In this document: positions 12,487 through 15,057 of the stretch, in pieces
Layout of the letters: every line of letters begins with the position of its first letter
Numbering within the stretch: position 1 is the first letter of the stretch
From: DASRPD01 sp035646535
Lineage (GTDB): Bacteria; Actinomycetota; Acidimicrobiia; IMCC26256; JANYLB01
Assembly (NCBI GenBank): GCA_035646535.1
Contig: DASRPD010000048.1
Location: 1 to 15,057 of the forward strand
Length of the DNA stretch: 15,057 nt
Direction: 5' to 3'
Program-made: the position numbers and the translations under genes
The notes under the pieces: model-generated
Told to the model about the DNA's origin: nothing
Database searches by the model: none
Seen by the model: the letters and a program-made list of their open reading frames with translations, nothing else

Positions 12487-13422
12487 GTGAGCAAGCCATT
12501 CCGATTCGGTGTCCAGGTGTCCGACGCGCCCGACGGTGCAGCGTGGCGAGAGAAAGCCCGCAGCATCGAGGCCCTCGGGTATTCGACGCTCTTCATGCCC
12601 GACCACTTCATCGACACGCGCTTCGCTCCGATGGTCGGCCTCGCCATGGCCGCGGAGGCGACGACGACGCTGCGAGTCGGCGCGCTCGTCCTCGACAACG
12701 ACTACAAGCACCCGGCGATCGTGGCCAAGGAGACCGCGACCATCGACGTCATCTCCGATGGTCGCACCGAGCTCGGCATCGGTGCCGGTTGGATGCGCGT
12801 CGACTACGACGCGCTGGGGTTGGCCTACGACACGGCCGGCGTGCGTATCGCCCGACTGGAAGAGGCGATGACCGTGATCAAGGGCTGCTGGGCCGAGGGA
12901 GCGTTCAGCTTCTCGGGCGAGCACTACACGATCACCGACTACGACGCGACGCCGGCACCCGTCCAGGAACCCCGGCCCCCGATCCTCATCGGCGGCGGCG
13001 CCCGGAAGGTGCTCACGCTCGCGGGTCGGGAGGCCGACATCGTCGGCATCAACCCGAACCTCGAGGCCGGAGAGCTCAGCGGTGACCAGGCCGCCGACAC
13101 GGTCGCCGCGCAGACCGAACGCAAGATCGGCTGGATCCGCGACGGCGCGCGCGATCGCTTCGATGACATCGAGCTGCAGATCCGGTACTTCTTCGCCGCG
13201 ATCACCGACGACCGCGACGGGCTCGCGGCCGCCGCCGCGCCGTCGTTCGGGCTGAGCGCCCAGGACGCACTCGGGTCGGGCGTCGCGCTGCTCGGAACCG
13301 TGGACGAGATCTGCGACACGCTGGTCGAGCGACGCGAACGCTGGGGCGTGAGCTACGTCGTGGTCGGTGACGACCTGTTCGAGGCGTTCGCGCCGGTCGT
13401 GGCTCGGCTCGCCGGGACGTGA
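12487..13422 (+). CDS. LLM class F420-dependent oxidoreductase (TIGR03621-like)
   Basis: This 311-residue luciferase-like TIM-barrel protein probably uses reduced coenzyme F420 for hydride transfer. Matches to the family include the start KPFRFGVQVSD, the GYSTLFMPDHF strand-helix, VGALVLDNDYKHPAIVAKE, ISDGRTELGIGAGWM (a common flavin/F420-pocket stretch), and ILIGGGARKVLTLAGREADIVGIN near the middle. The pattern fits the actinobacterial TIGR03621 subgroup, whose substrates are unknown. The GTG start at 12487 is preferred over ATG 12478, which overlaps the predicted -10 box. The gene is divergent from the glycosyltransferase with only 39 nt between them. It is followed after 63 nt by the broken FUSC gene. 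Confidence 0.9.
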   Translation: MSKPFRFGVQVSDAPDGAAWREKARSIEALGYSTLFMPDHFIDTRFAPMVGLAMAAEATTTLRVGALVLDNDYKHPAIVAKETATIDVISDGRTELGIGAGWMRVDYDALGLAYDTAGVRIARLEEAMTVIKGCWAEGAFSFSGEHYTITDYDATPAPVQEPRPPILIGGGARKVLTLAGREADIVGINPNLEAGELSGDQAADTVAAQTERKIGWIRDGARDRFDDIELQIRYFFAAITDDRDGLAAAAAPSFGLSAQDALGSGVALLGTVDEICDTLVERRERWGVSYVVVGDDLFEAFAPVVARLAGT

Positions 13423-13485
13423 CCGGGGCTCGGCTGGTCGAGGATCTCGGGTCCGAGTCGAAGCAGCTCGCGGGGCCTGATCGGT

Positions 13486-13792
13486 ATGCGCATGCACCTC
13501 GTCCACGATCCGGGTCACCGGGCATTGCATCGCGCGGCCCGCGTCATCATCGTCGCGGGTGGTCTCTTCGCCATCGGGCTCGAGGTCGTCGGTAACTCCC
13601 AGGTCGCGATCTACGGCCTCTTCGGCGGCTTCGCGATGCTGGGCTTCGGCGATTTCGGTGGGGCCCCGTGGGTGCGAAGCCGAACGTACCTGACCGTGAC
13701 CGCCGTCGGCGCCGCGCTCATCGTGGTCGGCACGGCGGTCTCGCAGACCTGGTGGCTCGCGGCGCTCGTCGTCGGCGGCGGCGCTGCGCGGC
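13486..13792 (+). pseudogene. N-terminal fragment of a FUSC-family membrane protein
   Basis: From ATG 13486 the frame encodes HRALHRAARVIIVAGGLFAI and then further hydrophobic segments (GLEVVGNSQVAIYGLFGGFA, then a segment ending TAVSQTWWLAALVV), typical of the first membrane half of fusaric-acid-resistance-like (FUSC) proteins. After about 13775 the same frame turns into an arginine- and proline-rich shadow ending at 13893, while sensible coding moves to another frame. The remaining helices of the first membrane half appear to be missing, which suggests a deletion plus frameshift. GTG/ATG alternatives are few; ATG 13492 is equally possible. Together with the next feature it forms one broken gene. 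Confidence 0.6.
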
Positions 13793-15057
13793 GAGCCGTC
13801 GTTGCCCGACCCCGACATCATCGAAGCCGCCCGGGAGGCCGACCAGCAGCGGCTGTTCGACCGGGCGGACGAGGCCCTGCGCACCGGCCGTGATCCGGGC
13901 AAGGTCCAGGACTGACTCGACGATGCGTTCGTCTTCCGGATGGTCGCCTTCCTCAGTGCCTCGGTCGCGGCCAACACGACCACGTGGCGCGGCGCGACCC
14001 CGACCCAGCACCGCGAGCTCGTCTTCCCGGTCGAGCAACCCTGTGACCTCGCGGGACGCGTCAGGGGGATCGTCCGGTCACATCTCGATCCGCGGTCGGT
14101 CTGGTTCCAGGACAGTGCCAAGGCGGCGCTCGCGCTCGGTCTCGCCGTGGCGGTCGCCGCGGTCGGGAATCTGGAGCACGGGTTCTGGGTCGTGCTGGGG
14201 AGGCTGTCAGTTCTGCGGTCCAACGCGTTCGACACTGGTCTGACCGCGCTCCAGGCGGCGGCGGGCACCGCGATCGGATTCGCCGTATCGATACTGGTGT
14301 TCACCGTCGTCGGTCTTGATCGCCCACTGCTGTGGATCGTCTCGATGACCGCACTGTTCCTTGCCGCCTACGTCCCGCAGGCGATCAACTTCGTGGTCGG
14401 CCAGATGATGTTCACGATCGCGGTCGTGACCGCGTTCAACCTGGTGCAGCCGCAAGGCTGGGAGACGGGCTTGGTCCGGTTCAGGGACATCGCCATCGGC
14501 GCGGGTATCAGCTTCGTCGTAGCCATCCTGTTCTGGCCTCGCCGGGCCGACCGGCAGGTGAGCGCCACGGTCACCGCGTTGTACGGCGAGCTCGCGCCGC
14601 TCGTTCCGGCCGCGGTGCGGGCACTGCGGCAGGGGACGGGTGTGGCCGCCGCTCGACGAACGCGCGTCGCCGAGAACGAGCGTCGCGCCCGTGCCGCTCT
14701 CGTCACCCTTGCGGAAGAAGCGCCCGGCGGACCCGATCGGATGCACCCGTGGGATCGGTACCTTCTGCTCGCGGCGCTCATCCGCACCGGCGTCCAAACC
14801 TTCGAGCACAACGCATGGCGGGTCCGCGACGGTGCTTGCGGTGCGGCTTTCGCCGAGCTCGAACGCGAAGCCGACATCGTGGCCGATGCGCTGAGCGACC
14901 TCGAGCGGCGAGCTCGGGGCGATGAGGTGAGCGCGTCGACGTCTCGCTCCGGCGAGAGCCTCGCCGCGTCGGTCGCGACGGCGACCCGGCCCATCACCGA
15001 AGCGAGCCTCGCCCCCACCGAGGGGAACGGGCTCCGAGAGGACTGCTCACCCGCGCT
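13793..15057 (+). pseudogene. C-terminal part of the same FUSC-family protein, with in-frame stop; runs off the window
   Basis: Frame 2 reads EPSLPDPDIIEAAREADQQR... to TGA 13913-13915 and then stays open to the last base. After the stop it encodes a soluble stretch and then the FUSC_2-type membrane domain: HGFWVVLGRLSVLRSNAFDT, AAGTAIGFAVSILVFTVVGL, FVVGQMMFTIAVVTAFNLVQ and FRDIAIGAGISFVVAILFWP with PRR after it, followed by an acidic/basic cytosolic helical region. In the family these proteins are presumed exporters or aromatic-acid permeases of the inner membrane. The stop and the frame change upstream argue for a pseudogene. An internal ATG at 13940 could still start a shorter half-size protein. 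The 3' end is outside the window. Confidence 0.6.

Noticed and set aside
11596..14304. A 902-codon minus-strand open frame
   Set aside because: Only the last 283 codons (from 12447) are a real glycosyltransferase; the rest is antisense to the F420 oxidoreductase and FUSC genes and is compositionally a shadow of GC-rich coding DNA.

Overview
The window is a stretch of very GC-rich bacterial chromosome. It reads as a member of the Actinomycetota, possibly Acidimicrobiia-like. The grounds are a mycobacterial-type arabinofuranosyltransferase tail, an F420-dependent luciferase-like oxidoreductase, SCP2-type thiolase/acyl-CoA genes, and several TAGnnT -10 boxes 6-9 nt before a start codon, as in leaderless actinobacterial transcripts. 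The class assignment is inference. I found no rRNA, tRNA, CRISPR array, integrase or transposase.

Layout: (1) 1-1005 is the 3' end of an AftD-like membrane arabinofuranosyltransferase, followed by the C-terminal half of a neocarzinostatin-like protein with no visible start. (2) An O-methyltransferase (1306-2010) converges, with overlapping stop codons, on a minus-strand pair: a 2-hydroxyacid dehydrogenase and a class II aldolase. (3) A divergent intergenic region with repeats and a palindrome leads to a thiolase-like protein lacking the catalytic cysteines. (4) This converges on a minus-strand chain: truncated cupin, 27-codon remnant resembling an acyl-CoA synthetase N-terminus, and acyl-CoA dehydrogenase, linked by TGATG overlaps. 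A complete acyl-CoA synthetase is encoded divergently, its start codon overlapping the cupin start. (5) 8252-11038 holds a probable peroxide-stress operon: PerR-type regulator, rubrerythrin without rubredoxin domain, two-cluster CCG-type Fe-S oxidoreductase, and DUF3501 protein. The last three overlap by 4 nt each. (6) dUTPase faces a WecG/TagA-family glycosyltransferase whose 3' end is a 15-nt tandem repeat running through the stop codon. (7) A divergently transcribed LLM-class F420 oxidoreductase is followed by a broken FUSC-family membrane protein that runs off the window.

The most coherent functional unit is the PerR/rubrerythrin/Fe-S oxidoreductase/DUF3501 operon. It suggests a peroxide-reducing chain in which the Fe-S protein replaces the missing rubredoxin domain as electron supplier. 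The acyl-CoA synthetase, acyl-CoA dehydrogenase and thiolase-like protein suggest breakdown of an unidentified carboxylic acid. A recurring feature is short (14-15 nt) degenerate tandem repeats in or at the 3' ends of genes, two of them spanning a stop codon. Several gene remnants (neocarzinostatin-like, cupin, ligase N-terminus, FUSC) suggest an eroding, recently rearranged neighbourhood.
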